From positions 1,984,001 to 2,048,000 of the forward strand of contig NC_092799.1 in assembly GCF_918797505.1 (NCBI RefSeq): a stretch of 64,000 bases of DNA, in the 5' to 3' direction. A model generated the notes under the pieces. It was not told where the DNA came from, ran no database searches, and saw only the letters and a list, made by a program, of their open reading frames with translations. This document shows, one piece after another, positions 10,758 to 22,859 of this stretch. The stretch's first letter is position 1. The number at the start of each line of letters is the position of its first letter. Origin of the DNA: Bemisia tabaci. Lineage: Eukaryota; Arthropoda; Insecta; Hemiptera; Aleyrodidae. The position numbers were made by a program, and so were the translations under genes.

Positions 10758-12209
10758 GTAGCGGCACAGGAAAACCGAGAAGCCACGCGGAGACGCTGCT
10801 TCAATATTCAGCTTCCATCGCCTTCCTAAGGCGCAGGCATACAACTATTTGAACTCTCCGGAACGCGTGAGGTATCACGCCTCAAGTGAAGGCGTTTTTG
10901 AATCCTTTACATTTACATGACGAGATTTTCCAAATTGTTTTGCATTATATTTTAGATTTGAGTATCCTTTATTATTCAGTTATATTACTCCTGCTTCTTA
11001 ATTTTTAATTATTCTGCAAAAATAATCAATTTGCGAAATACAAACCTGGCTTTAGCCCTCTTAAACTACTGCTTAAACGGTCGAAACTGCAGTAGCGGCA
11101 CAGGAAAACCGAGAAACCAAGCGGTGACGCTATAGTCCAGGCGCCTGGTAAGTCCACCTGGAATGTTGGGTACACAGCGATTTTTTAGGCCTACTTTATG
11201 TTCATTGGGTCGCTGAATCCAAATCTGAAGTTTCATACCGCGTATCTGGTGAGCATTTTCCGCCATATTTAAAAATTGCCCAAAAAGGCCTTTTATGCGG
11301 TATTTTTTATACAGCCGCTACGAATGAGAAAAAGTCCCGGATTTAGTTAATGTTTTGAACAGCTGACATAATTTGGAAGATAATGGTGTCAACATATGCT
11401 AGGTTTGCTTAAAAATTGAGGAAGATACAGCATCTTGAACATCGCGCCCATTCACGTTTACGCGGCGCACCTGTAAACGCACGATCCGGCTCGCCGCCGT
11501 CAGCCAAGTTCCGAAGCGTTCCAAAGTTCCGAGATCCGAGGTTCCTCAATTTTTGAGCAAACCCAGCATATGCATATGCCATTTTCTTTCAAATTATGTC
11601 AGCTATTCAAAACATTAACTAAACCCGGTACTTTTTCTCATTCGTAGCCGCTGTATAAAAAAAACCGCAAAAAAGGCATTTTTATTCAATTTTTTCAATA
11701 TGGCGGAAAATGCTCACCAGATAAGCGGTAGGAAACTTCAGATTCGGATTCAGCGACCCAATAAACATGAAGTAGGCCTAAAAAATCGCTGTGTACCCAA
11801 CATTCCAGGTGGACTTACCAGGCGCCTGGACTATAGCGTCACCGCTTGGTTTCTCGGTTTTCCTGTGCCGCTACTGCAGTTTCGACCGTTTAAGCAGTAG
11901 TTTAAGAGGGCTAAAGCCAGGTTTGTATTTCGCAAATTGATTATTTTTGCAGAATAATTAAAAATTAAGAAGCAGGAGTAATATAACTGAATAATAAAGG
12001 ATACTCAAATCTAAAATATAATACAAAACAATTTGGAAAATCTCGTCATGTAAATGCAAAGGATTCAAAAACGCCTTCAATTGAGGCGTGATACCTCACG
12101 CGTTCCGGAGAGTTCAAATAGTTGTATGCCTGCGCCTTAGGAAGGCGATGGAAGCTGAATATTGAAGTAGCGTCTCCGCGTGGTTTCTCGGTTTTCCTGT
12201 GACGCTACT
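10758..12209. repeat. Large palindrome, 1.45 kb with about 553-bp arms
   Basis: Arms 10758-11310 and 11656-12209 are inverted copies of each other; the centre 11311-11655 is element M copy 2. Matching landmarks on both arms include GTAGCGGCACAGG, CAGGCGCCTGG, AGGCGATGGAAGCTGAATAT and ATGGCGGAAAATGCTCACCAG (one strand each). A mirrored 66-codon frame appears on each arm because of the symmetry and is not taken as a gene. A short extra piece of arm sequence is repeated at 12210-12269. Confidence 0.9.
11311..11655. mobile_element. Element M, copy 2, in the palindrome centre
   Basis: This copy has the same terminal repeats as 10063-10403 (GCCGCTACGAATGAGAAAAA). Its GC-rich interior is reverse-complemented relative to copy 1. 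As it forms the loop of the large palindrome, it may have triggered the arm duplication. Confidence 0.75.
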
Positions 12210-12269
12210 AATAAAGGATACTCAAATCTAAAATATAATGCAAAACAATTTGGAAAATCTCGTCATGTA

Positions 12270-14120
12270 AATACAGAAGATTCGAAAACGGCGTATTAAT
12301 AAGTGGAGACCTAGAGCTGCCTACAGGTTTACGCATTGTCTATTGGATTTATGAAAGTCTTTGGGGCGACACAAATGAGATGATTGTTTGGAGTCGTGCT
12401 CTCGGCAGGTGTATGGCCTATACGACGAAATTGAAGGCGGATCTTAGATGGACGATAACTACTGCCGAAAGGTTTACGCACTATTTATTTTCTTGTATTG
12501 TGGTCTCTAACTATGATTCTAACTTGTTTCTGACTATGATTCGTAGATAACTGGATGAGGAAATAAGAATGGAAACTGCAATTGGCATGACTCAGAAAGA
12601 GATTTATTTCTAACATTTGCTCGTTAATAAATATATCAGTGAGTGTTTAGTTTAAAAAGTAATGGTTGCAAAAATTCAACCGAGGTCGATTTGGATTTAT
12701 CAAATTTTAACTAAAAACAAATTGCAATCTTTAAAAAAAAATATACTTAACTATAAACAGAAGTACACAACACCTTAGCATGTTCACTAGCCTTGATTTC
12801 ATCTCCATCAATGATTTGACAGAGTTTCAAAATTGAAAGAATACTTAATAACTTACTTTTTACAAAATTAAACATCTAGAATCCCCGATTCCTTATTCAC
12901 GTAGTACCTTGAAAGTAAAAAAAAAAGTCGAAGATCTTTCTGTGATCGAAAATAATTCTAAAAATGCAGAGAATCATATATCGTATAAACATTGAAGGTA
13001 ACTTTATATATAACACAATCAAAAGTACGTAATTTACAGTTTTGACAAATCAAACAGTATCTAAAAACATCATCAATTCTAAACTTGGACCTTTGTAATA
13101 CTTTACATGCACCAGTTCGGTGATCGTTTGCGTTAGAAAATCTGTAGTCCTAACGGATTACCCATTCAATATATATTTTTGTTTCACATCATTAATGAAC
13201 TTAATATATTTTTAATGCATCCATCATAAAAGTATAATACACTAAATTTGGCTGTTAGTATTCGGCTAAGAGTGAAAAAAGATAATTGGATTAAAGTTTG
13301 CCGTAGAAAACCAAAATCATTTTAATGTTGTTTCTGAAACTTTTTTAAATACTATGACTGGGGTAGGCCAAAAAATGAAAATTACAAGGCCATGCTAAAA
13401 TTCAATGGACTTATTTCTGGATGTAGAACCCATTTTAATTTTTCGGTTAAGTTTCACTCCGTTCTCATCCTGCAAATCTCAAAAAATTGATCAATTTTGA
13501 TGACTTTTGCAGAAAATTTTTTTCAGAATGCACGGAGTCCAGCAGGTCAGATCGGAATAAAATCAGACCAAGTACGGTCAAACGCGAAGCTAAAAACCTG
13601 GCTGAAAGATGAGCCCCTTCCGCCTATCTCACCGACTCGGTGAATTTTTTAAGAACTTGGTTTCATGTGAAATGTTCGCTTCGTCGAAGATAGTACACCG
13701 ACCGATCTTCACCATCAACATTTTAGACTCTCTTTACGGATCCTGTCTCCCTGCGACGTTTTCCTCCCATACCTTTTTTCAAGAACACTACATCCCTCAG
13801 CGCTTGAGCTTCAAAACATCTCGTCAAACAATCATCAATTTTGCGACTCGAAAGGTCGTACCTTCATCGAAATACTTTCTCCCTTATGCAAAGGCTCCGA
13901 TTCCACAGTTTTAATTTATTAAGGTAGGTTCTGTACCTGCAATAAGGTTAACAGAAATATTGTCCCATTACTTTAGAGGCAAGGATATATATTTTGGAGG
14001 CTTCACTTTAACACTGTGTGAAAATATTCACAGCGACATCTCTGGGTGATGTAAGTGGATTATGGTAACAATATTGCCGCAATCATCGCCAATATTGTCT
14101 CCATAGCATAAATTACCTAC
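12270..14120. other. No gene or clear element seen
   Basis: AT-rich sequence without recognisable domains. A plus-strand frame at 13609-13914 begins with ATG but matches no family I know and has no supporting context. Confidence 0.3.
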
Positions 14121-14392
14121 AGGCTGATTATTGAGATTGATAGACAAAGCTAAAGACAAAGAAGCCAAGGGCACAATAGAGCAATCCTATTGGTTGAAAC
14201 GGGTGGTTGTTGTAGGCTAATGGGGAGAATGATGGACCAACTATAAGATCTTCCGTGAGTTGCCGTTAGTTAGTTTACGATACTCACCTCTTCTGTCCGC
14301 ACCGCAACTGTCTCTACCAATAAGATTGGTCTTTCTTCTCTTTTTCTTCCTTTGGGTATCCCTCTATCTATCCATTTCAAAAATCAAACCTC
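14121..14392. mobile_element. Family E MITE (about 270 bp)
   Basis: The left end reads AGGCTGATTATTGAGATTGA and the right end is a diverged complement of the same motif. The interior has the family's 'gagcaatcctattggttgaaacgggtggttgt' block and a 'gttgccgttagttagt' block. Other copies lie at 14978, 35365, 52889, 54790 and 58976. Confidence 0.8.
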
Positions 14393-14685
14393 AGAGGTGA
14401 ATACCATGATGATTAATTTGGCAAAAATTGACCTTCAAAATCGATGCAACATTTTTCGGAAAAGTTGTTTCCTGTTATTTCGTATGAGTGTCATTTCAAC
14501 ATATTTTTAATACTGCCTAAGCTTAGGAATATTGAGGGAAACGTTAAAAAACATTACTTTACTTGTGCAATCCAGTTGCAACCATTGGGCAAAGAAGTAC
14601 AGCCTGAGGAAATTCATTAGTTTTTGTGCTACTCACGGAATGCAAAAGAGAATTCTCTGTTAGAACAGACATACCACAAGCTACA

Positions 14686-14944
14686 TATCGACGGTGAAAC
14701 TACCAAACCACGTATCTCGTTTGCGGTGTTTAAAAATCTACGCTCGCATTTTATTTTTTTGAAGTAGACCAAATCAATATCATTCCTTGAAATTTTCACA
14801 GAATTTTCTCCGCACGAAGAGGAAAAATCACAGAAATTTTCGAGACTGGACGTTAAGTAGTTTTTCATTTAAAAAATAAAGTATGACAGGAAGTCTGCGA
14901 CGTCGCAAACCGAGATACGTGGTTTGGTAGTTTCACCGTCGATA
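14686..14944. mobile_element. Family A MITE, complete (259 bp)
   Basis: Both ends carry TATCGACGGTGAAACTACCA followed by AACCACGTATCTCG in inverted orientation, so the TIRs exceed 30 bp. The interior is non-coding, though by chance it holds a minus-strand frame. This is the best-preserved copy of the family in the window. Confidence 0.85.
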
Positions 14945-14977
14945 TCCGAGATTCGATTGGATATCTTGGGTTGCAGC

Positions 14978-15750
14978 AGGCTGATCATTGATTTTGATAG
15001 ACAAAGCGGTAGACAAAGAGGAGGTAAATGATTGAATAATTAACGGAATTGACGAGGCACATTAGACTTAGTCCATCATTCTGTCACTTAACCAATTAGT
15101 CTGGAAGAACACCCCATTCAACCAATGGGATCACGGCAAATTCACTATACTCTCTTCGTCTTTAGCTTTGTTTATCGATTTCAATGGACCACTAGACAAG
15201 GTACGAATTTAAGCATTCTGATACATGTTTCTTGACAAGAATTTCACGTAGAACACGATTCGCGCCACGAAAATTACCGAAATCAACTCCTAACAAAGAT
15301 ATTAACGTTTTTATTTCACATTGGTTACGAGGAATTTGAACTGCCCGCTCATAAGAAACTCAAAGCTCTACGTGAGTCAAATCGTGCTCTGCAACGGTTT
15401 CAGCAAGATTCTCAATCGAGCAATGTTCATTTTCCACCATGTGTTGTTCAAACTAAAAACAACTTGCTATACCTAGCTGAGCCAAAGCGTCAAGATTGAG
15501 GTTGCCAGATTTTTATATCGCAGAGACTGTTAAAATAACGTTTAGCGCGCGATGTGAGTCACATAGAGCATTGAGTTTTCATGAGCGGGAGGTTTGAATT
15601 CACGCATCAAGAATCATTAAATATCTTCGTAAGGAGTTGATTTCGGTAATTTTCGTTGTGCGCATCGTGTTCTACGTGAAATTTCGGTTGTGAAACGTGT
15701 ATCAGAATTCTGAAATTCGTGCCTTGTCTACTGGTCCATTATCAGCTTAC
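14978..15750. mobile_element. Family E MITE interrupted by a family F element
   Basis: The left end CAGGCTGATCATTGATTTTG at 14978 and the right TIR up to 15186 are separated from the last bases (ATTATCAGCTT at 15739-15750) by the 15187-15738 insertion. The order shows that family F moved after this copy of family E was in place. Confidence 0.7.
15187..15738. mobile_element. Family F TIR element (about 552 bp)
   Basis: The ends GGACCACTAGACAAGGTACG and the complement of GGACCAGTAGACAAGGCACG form long inverted repeats that continue through 'ttcacgtagaacacgatt' and 'ccgaaatcaactcctaac'. AT/AT lies outside each end. A second, truncated copy is at 56889-57392 and a fragment at 47540-47640. No transposase is encoded. 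Confidence 0.8.
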
Positions 15751-15759
15751 ACTGATAAT

Positions 15760-16524
15760 GTTTTCAAGTTGACAGGACTGTGTTCCTCCAGTTTGAATCC
15801 ATTATAAATAATCGATTATGGCAAGACTGCTTGTTTTCATTGACATCGATTGTTTTACCTACGTTTAAATTGACGGAATTAAATGCTGCCAACTTGCGAA
15901 AATCACTTATTCGTTGAAATTATTTTTAAAAAAATGAAAAATTCAGGGATGGTTGATCCAGTCCATACAAAATTGACGTCCAATCTCTCCGACTAATAAG
16001 AGCCGTAGTCATCATACAAGTCAGCGATCCGTGATCCAGCGGGCCAGCCGTGTTTGTGGCGGTTTTCTGTTAACAGAGAAATCTTGAATTAAAATCCAGC
16101 ACTTCATTGAAATACAGGGGATTGTACAACATGATTAGATCTGTAAAGTAAGCCATTTTCTCGAACAGAGCTCGTCTACTTTTTCGTGCACTTTCGCACA
16201 GTCGACGGGTAAAATTGTTACTAGTGTAGTAAATATTATGTAGACATAGGATACACTCATGTATAATGAGTTTCTTCATTGAAAAGTTTTTTTTTAAAAA
16301 AAAAAAAAATTAGAGGGTGAAATAGATCTCGCCCGCTTGCTTTACATTTGATTAACTGTTCATAGCAGAAAAACAAAACAGAAACATGGCAGGCGAACAT
16401 TTACGTATTTACCTAGAGACATTAACACTTTGTAATTATGAATAATAAATACATTCCCTAGCAGTTTAGGGGAAATATCACTGAATGATGCAAACCATAG
16501 AATGTTTACCGAAGTACAGATTAT
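15760..16524. other. No gene seen
   Basis: AT-rich non-coding sequence with an A run near 16298-16310. No element ends or domains were recognised. Confidence 0.3.
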
Positions 16525-16651
16525 ATGGACGTATTTCTACCAAACGGAACTATGTGTATTAGGACATGAGCCCTGAGACCCATAGGAATATATGCATAAC
16601 AGGGCGCACTTCATAATGCACATAGTTCCGTTTGGCAGACATACGTCCATA
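16525..16651. mobile_element. Family C palindromic MITE (about 127 bp)
   Basis: It reads ATGGACGTATTTCTACCAAA at the left and the complement at the right, with arms pairing almost to the centre ('tgagccctgagacccatag'). Close copies are at 21762-22026 and 41225-41349. Confidence 0.85.
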
Positions 16652-18909
16652 TGTAGCTCTATTTTCATGTATATGTCGCAGGGAATCAGTAATCGAGGCA
16701 AATTGCAACCTATTTAAGTTGAATAAAAAATGCAAAAAAAAAATGTTATAATTTTAAAAAAAAGAGGTAGACGGTTGTTATGATTTTTTGATAGACTTTT
16801 TTCCTGCTTTGGTACCAGCTAGTACACTAGTGAGTACAACGGGTGTAATTAGCTGCTGTGTAGCAAACCTTAGTTGGATTTGGTTCGGATGGGCAACTAA
16901 ACTAACTAGCCGACAATGCGGAGAGTATCACCGGGATTTGAAGGCGCTTCAAGGCGAGATTGTGCGTTTGAATCTCGTTATCAATGAAACCTTTACTATG
17001 TCGATGCGAATAAATGAAATGACGAGTTAACACGACCTCTTGCACATTGCCGCCGATTTCTGACTGCTTGCGACATATACGTAAAAAGGGTCAAAATATG
17101 CAAATTGATGTTAATTTCAACGACCGAATGCTCAAGTGTGTTAGTCCAGTAGTCAGTGACCCGTTTTACGTCGTAGGAGAGAATGCGTTTTGCCAATTGA
17201 GTTAAAAAAAATTCTTATGAAAAAAGCGAACGAATTAATGATTAGAAATAGCAATAAAGAAGGAACATTTTCAGCTGTACTCACGGGCATCATTAATGTG
17301 TGTTCACGCTGTTAGATGAAAAAGTTAAAAAATATATATATATATAAAACTCAAATTAGAAAGCATTCAGGCTTAAAATGAGTTTCGCCATGTACAATGA
17401 AAACATGTGTGATGATCAGACGTTCATGATATACTACTGAATTGATAGAATAAAAATGGAGGATTAAAAAAAACAAATTCAGAGTGAACTTGCTATACTT
17501 CTTGTTCCACCACCAAAATATTATTTGAAAATGCAAAGAGCGTAAACATTCAAGTAAAAAAATATGCTGCAGGTACTTACACATGCATGTTTCGATCTCC
17601 ATTCGAGTCTTGGTTTGAATTTTGAGTTTGAAAATTTTCTTCTTGAATAAATTTTACGCGAGGAGTAAGGAGGATCGAAATGCAGATGTAGTTATTCCCC
17701 GTCTGTATGTTTCCCTTTCTGATGTACTATAAGATTTTTTTTGTGATTTCTTGATTTTTTTTTATTTATTTATTTATTTATTTTTTTTTTTTAGTTGTCT
17801 TACTAGCCAATCATACAATGTTTTCAATCGATAAGTTTAATTCCACCAATTAAAAAGAAGGGAAAAATTCATCAGTCAAGTCAAGACATTTTTCGTTGGA
17901 TGCTGTCAGCTAGATGGCGGCATTTCACAATATTCTTGAGGACTATGTGTCATGAATAAAATTACTGAATATCACATGTACTTACCACGATGGCCTGAGT
18001 ACCGCATGATCTCCGATATTACGTCAAAAAATTAATTTTCAAGCATTACACCAACCGAACAACCCAATGGAAATTTGTTTACCACTGCATTCAGAGGGGA
18101 AGGAATTTATTTACAGACGGCCGATCAGTTCTTTAGAGTAGGTTCTTAGATACGCCTTATGAAATGAAAAATATACTTGGATTGACCTTATCATGAATGG
18201 CGTCCAAGAGATACTGGCAATCGTGATTCATGCAAGTTGGCAACAGAATTTTGCCTGCGTTTTTCTAGTATTTGTTGGCACTTTTTTTCCGACGAATTCA
18301 GTCGGAGGCAATGTACCTAGCCTGGCCAACTTGCAAAAGTCACTACTAGAAACTAGCCAACGAAATAAGTATTTCGTTTCCTAGGATCTTTTAAAAAAGC
18401 TCCATCTTTAAGTATCTTTTTTAAATGATGATATGATGTGAACAAAATTATACGAGAAGGAAAAATGGCTGCTTTCAAAACAATTTCGTTGGTTGCTTAT
18501 GATTCCCTGAAACTTGATTTAATTTGCTCTCTTTTTCATATTGTAAAGCTCTACGGGAGCCTTTGATTGAAAATCCTGAAATATGTGGGGAGGCCTCTCT
18601 TTAAGAGGGATAGAGGGAGAATTTAGTTTGCTCATCACGGTGTTCAGGATCAAAACGCAGATACGCCAGGGGCTCGTTCTCAGGGCCAAATTGAAACTTT
18701 CCTCTTTCGAAGCGTTTTCGCCTTTGAATTGTTTTCAAAGGGAACGAATTCACTCGATTTTTTGAGAGAATAACAAGCCATCAACTCAAATAGTGTGTTG
18801 ATAAGGCCCATCATTGAATGGTGTATCAAGTAGTCCATTAATTTGAACTCAATCGCAGGGGGAGAAATGTACAGCCATGGCTGAGCAAAATTTAGGAATG
18901 AATTGCAAA
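16652..18909. other. No gene proven; simple repeats
   Basis: A TA microsatellite lies at about 17331-17346 and an ATTT/T-rich run at about 17755-17793. A plus-strand open stretch at 16791-17030, with a hydrophobic segment followed by a helical one, lacks an early ATG and matches nothing I know. Confidence 0.3.
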
Positions 18910-19053
18910 ATTGGACTACATTTTGCAATTTGGAACTATAAAGTCCAGCCCGGTTTAAAAACAACGTATGATCCATTAGTTTCCCTATGCACATAAGTGT
19001 TTTTCCAGAAGAACCAGAATTTATAGTTCCAAATTGCAAAATGCAGTCCAATT
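18910..19053. mobile_element. Family D palindromic MITE (144 bp)
   Basis: The left end TTGGACTACATTTTGCAATT and the right end TTGCAAAATGCAGTCCAA are inverted repeats. The middle has the family's 'caacgtatgatccattagtttccc' block. Other copies: 21800, 23669, 33264, 47275 and 51858. Confidence 0.85.
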
Positions 19054-21761
19054 AAAGTAAAAGATCGTCCATTTTTGGCCTGGAGAATCGATTCCTCTGT
19101 TAGCCACATTTTGACGCTAGACACTCTGTATTTGTATATCTTATAGGTGAGATACTGAGATAGCCTTAGCCGTTAAAAAGCGACCCAAAAGATCAACCAA
19201 ATTTAACAGGAAATTCGTTAACTTGACAAAAATAGATAGTAACACCTCAACCTTGAAAACCAAACCAAGAGTGTTAAATCAGTGCCGTGCACAGAGAAAG
19301 GGTAAAAAGGAGCTCTCAAACATATATTACAAAGAAATTAATTGTACTTTTCAAAGACTTAATTATAATAATTGTTTCTGTATCAGGCGTTGCGCGATAG
19401 AGGCTTTTCAGGGAGAATTGTACCAAAAACGTTTCCTCAAGTTTCTGTGTCCGACTAACAACACAAGGATGTGGGAGAGTGAGCAACCTGTCAATATAAT
19501 TAACAGCTTCTTTAATCCAATACAAATTTTTCCGATCGTACATTCATGTTACAGACCAAAAAAGGTACTTTTGAGTAAGGTTTGTCCCCGCAGTTGAAGA
19601 CTGGGCAAGATGACAGCACAAGACAGCAGTATTATAAATATGCAAATACTAAGTGACATTGCGTGGGCTTTGGATCGTATTTTGATGATTTGATGCCTCC
19701 TTGTAAGATCGTGCTTTGACATTCTAGATTTTCTTCAAAAAGCTTGCAATTCTTCAAAAAGCTTGCAATGCAACCAATACGCTAATGGTGTGCGTATTGC
19801 ATACTCAATTCTATGGATGAACATTTTTGTGCAATAACTGAGACTGATTGTAGGTAAATGCCCCTCGATCCTTAAAACATCATTGTATTGGTTGTAATAG
19901 GCAACTGAAAGAAGGGGTGGAGTTAGGTAAACCAATTTATTTAAAATTGGTGTCCGTGAAATCCTGCACAAAAAGCCGGTGTAGCAAACGAGGTATTGAA
20001 TGATGGATGACTTAAGTATGTAGTAAAACTAAATTTTTTGACAGGTGCAAATGACGCTTTTGCAAAATAAACTGAATGCGGACCTAAGAGCACGCAAGTT
20101 GCTTTAGATTTTAATGGTAGATTATTTTGAATGGGTACACAAACTGCTTCATATTTTAATGGTAGATTATTTTGAACGGTTATGTGCGATAGAATCAAAA
20201 GTTTGGTCATGGAATTTGGAAAACTGTAGATGGTAACTTTGTGTGTTTATTTTTTATTTTTTTTTTTGCTAATGCCAAATATTAAAGTCAAATGCATCAT
20301 CAGTGTGTATTTAAATTGCGCCATCATCTTTGCATACAATATTACTTAGTAGCGATCAAGTTATCATCTTGGAGGAAACCTTTTTTTTTTAAAAAATTGA
20401 AAACAAAAATGTGAGACGTTAAATAAACAACAGCGAAATTAAAAATCAATTGAAATAATTTAAATTGTTTAATGATAATATTAATCCTAAAATTTCACAA
20501 AAATGAAACAATTGAACAACTAAGCATTTTGACATATTTTGCAAGTGTACAAGAAGTAAAAAATTAAGTGACTTTTATACAAACATATTCACAAGGGTTT
20601 TTATCTTACAGCATTTATTGCATATCTAGCCGTCGCCCTCCTGACATAAGGGCGTAAATACACTCTGCAATAAACCCTGTCGTCTATACAACTCAATGCT
20701 TTTCCGGGCTCATCTCAATGTGTAGTAACGCCTTTATGTCAGCGAAATGACGTAGTGGCACAATGGGAGTAGAGTTATGAGCCCCTTTTTTGCTTACTAT
20801 TTTTATGGTTATCACATTTCTTATCTTACATGCTAATTTCTAGGATAAATGCACGCGTACACAGTATTATTTTCTCATCAGCGAGAAGAATTACACTAGT
20901 AGTTCATACGACTTATCACAGAAAATATATACAACAGTAGCCAGATTACATGAAGAATTGCATCCCTGAAAGTCAAGGGCCAAATTAGGATTAAGTGTGA
21001 CGTTGACTTAAAACTAAAGCTCAATGTTTTTCTACCACGATGCTACCTTAAAGTTTATCCTTCATATGCCAAAAGGTCAAACGAATCACTGTACCAAGAA
21101 GTTTACTTTGATACTTAAATAGATTACAAAAATTTGTTTTTTGTTATGTTGCATGCCAAAAATCAATAAGAAAGCATGCTTTTAACAAACGTGACATAGG
21201 TAGTACATTAAATAGAAAGAAAATGTTTATTTTTATTTTATTTAATAACTTTATTGTTTCTATTCCAATCCAAGTGACCCGTTGTGGGGCAATAATCAGA
21301 AGATGCTATTGCTAAACCTGACAAAGCCAACCATTCTACTTTTCGCATTTATAATTTTAGTCAAAGGTTTAGCCATCGTGAAAAGGAATTTTCTGCCATT
21401 ATCGAAACCTTGTCTTCGAATTTTGATTTTCACCTTAAGGAGTTACTACAGTTTTGTGAATCAGTAATGTGAACGATAAAATCACTCATCAGGAAAATAG
21501 TTTAATTTCAACTTAGGCTCAAACACACGAGTTTGCATAGCTGTGAGTTGATAAATTGAATTTCCCAAAAATATAACCTTAGCAGAAATCGGCGAATAGC
21601 TTTTGTGTAAGACTCGGCATAAAGTGCATTGGTAATGTTTGTTGAAAACAATTTGCAATTTATTGGGGAATATTTCGAAACTTTAGAATGGCCGGTTTTG
21701 AGCGAGAGCGCGATCTCTGAAACAGAGAAAAATCAGTCGCAGGTTTTAACATTATTTTAAT
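19054..21761. other. No gene seen; small repeats
   Basis: The sequence is AT-rich. A short palindromic element at about 20640-20750 is marked by CTGACATAAGGGCGTAA and the complement-like GTAACGCCTTTATGTCAG. A 55-bp direct repeat ('catattttaatggtagattattttgaa') occurs twice near 20100-20175. The frames on both strands at 19220-19600 show no domain. Confidence 0.3.
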
Positions 21762-22026
21762 TGGACGTATCTCTGTCAAACAGAACTATGTGCATTATAA
21801 GGATTACATTTTGCAATGAGGAACCACTATTTCTGGCCCATTTTAGAAACAACATACATACCATTGGTTTCCCCACGCAGATAAGTGCTTTTATGGGAGA
21901 GCCAAAGATAGAGGTTCCTTTTTGCAAAATGCAATCCATAACGTGAGCCCTGTTATGCATATATTCTTATGGGTCTCAGGGCTTAGGTCTTAATGCACAT
22001 AGTTCCGTTTGGCAGAAATACGTCCA
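21762..22026. mobile_element. Family C palindromic MITE with nested family D
   Basis: The ends are TTGGACGTATCTCTGTCAAA and GGCAGAAATACGTCCAA. Without the 140 bp at 21800-21939 the rest matches the 16525 and 41225 copies. The nested element shows that family C arrived first here. Confidence 0.8.
21800..21939. mobile_element. Family D MITE nested in family C
   Basis: It starts AGGATTACATTTTGCAATGA and ends TTTTTGCAAAATGCAATCC, flanked by ATA/ATA-like bases. It keeps the central 'caacatacataccattggtttcccc' block of the family. Confidence 0.8.
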
Positions 22027-22485
22027 ATTGTATATTGTAACCAATCCGCAAAGGACTTAAAAAACTCTTTTGCTTTTTTCCATTCCGATAAAAAAAATCC
22101 TTCATTTGCTCATTACGTCAACGCTGATGCAAATTATACCTTCAAATTTTGGAATTTTTCTGAGAATATTTATAATATCTGAAATGAAAATCTTTAACTT
22201 TTAACCCCAAAACCTATTTTCTTCCTGCACTTACCGATTTGAACATCCACTTTGAAGGTTGATTCTACTGTCTCCGACAGATATAACGGTCGCGCCGTGG
22301 CCCACGCCGCTGGAAGTACCCGCCTATTTCGGTTGGGCCGTTTCGTTTAACCGAAAACGCACCAATAAACAAACGGCTCGTTTCGCGGCGTCTAGTCGGA
22401 GAAATCCGAGGTAGGTAGGAAGGGGGAGGGAGGGGATTGGCGAAAAAACGAGGGCAGAAGTACAAGAAACTGAGATGGAAGTCGG
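22027..22485. other. Upstream region of a candidate promoter, GC-rich from 22255
   Basis: The sequence changes from AT-rich to GC-rich at about 22255, just upstream of the TATA box and candidate first exon. No coding frame here has support; minus-strand frames are mostly pyrimidine-rich low complexity. Confidence 0.3.
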
Positions 22486-22493
22486 TATAAAAA
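22486..22493 (+). promoter_or_regulatory. Candidate TATA box (TATAAAAA)
   Basis: TATAAAAA lies 100 bases before the ATG at 22594, and a TCAGTG initiator-like motif lies at about 22535. The spacing of about 50 bases is longer than the usual 30, so the initiator may be elsewhere. A six-codon upstream frame starts at 22521. Confidence 0.4.
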
Positions 22494-22593
22494 TTGAGCA
22501 CTGCAATAAAAAGTGAAGGAATGAGACCTCAAGTTCAGTGACCGCGTAGAGTCATTGCGTTGAGCTGAGGAAGAGAGAAAGAGAAGACTAAGG

Positions 22594-22781
22594 ATGACAG
22601 GGAAAGGCAACGGAGGAGACAAGGAGGGTGATATAGACGTCCTCGCAGAGGGAAGCAAGAAGGGGTTGGCAAATGCCAAGTCGAGGGAGAAATCACTCAA
22701 ATTTTACCTATCAGAGACCATTATTGAGGCGTACAGCCACGAATTTGAGAGTGGAGTTTTCCCCCGGAATAGGCAGATTCT
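22594..22781 (+). CDS. Candidate first coding exon, unrecognised protein
   Basis: The frame starts with ATG, encodes 62 residues and part of another codon, and stops exactly at a strong donor (CT|GTAAGTGCG). The N-terminal third is Gly/Lys/Asp-rich and probably disordered. The second half (from about residue 31) is more ordered and includes FYLSETIIEAYSHEFESG, which looks like an amphipathic helix. No signal peptide or membrane segment is visible. I do not recognise the family. A downstream 3' splice site at about 23307-23315 (CTGTTTCAG) would join in frame but reach a stop after a few codons, so the gene may be tiny or the true next exon may be farther away. The support is frame, donor and TATA context, not homology. 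Confidence 0.4.
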
Positions 22782-22859
22782 GTAAGTGCGTCGATCGAAA
22801 CAAAAAGTCTCCCATCTCTAATGGACGCTCTTTTCTTTCAAAAGCTCTTTTATGACCCT

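Noticed and set aside
11066..11900. Two 66-codon frames, almost identical, as a gene pair
   Set aside because: They are mirror images created by the palindrome arms. No start context, domain or splice sites support them.
13609..13914. ATG frame of 101 codons as a gene
   Set aside because: No recognised domain, promoter or splice context; the length is within chance for this window.
16791..17030. Hydrophobic plus helical open stretch as a small membrane protein
   Set aside because: The only early starts are non-ATG, and no family or upstream exon was recognised.
19220..19600. Overlapping open frames on both strands as an exon
   Set aside because: Splice-like sites exist on the minus strand, but different frames are equally open and none gives a domain.
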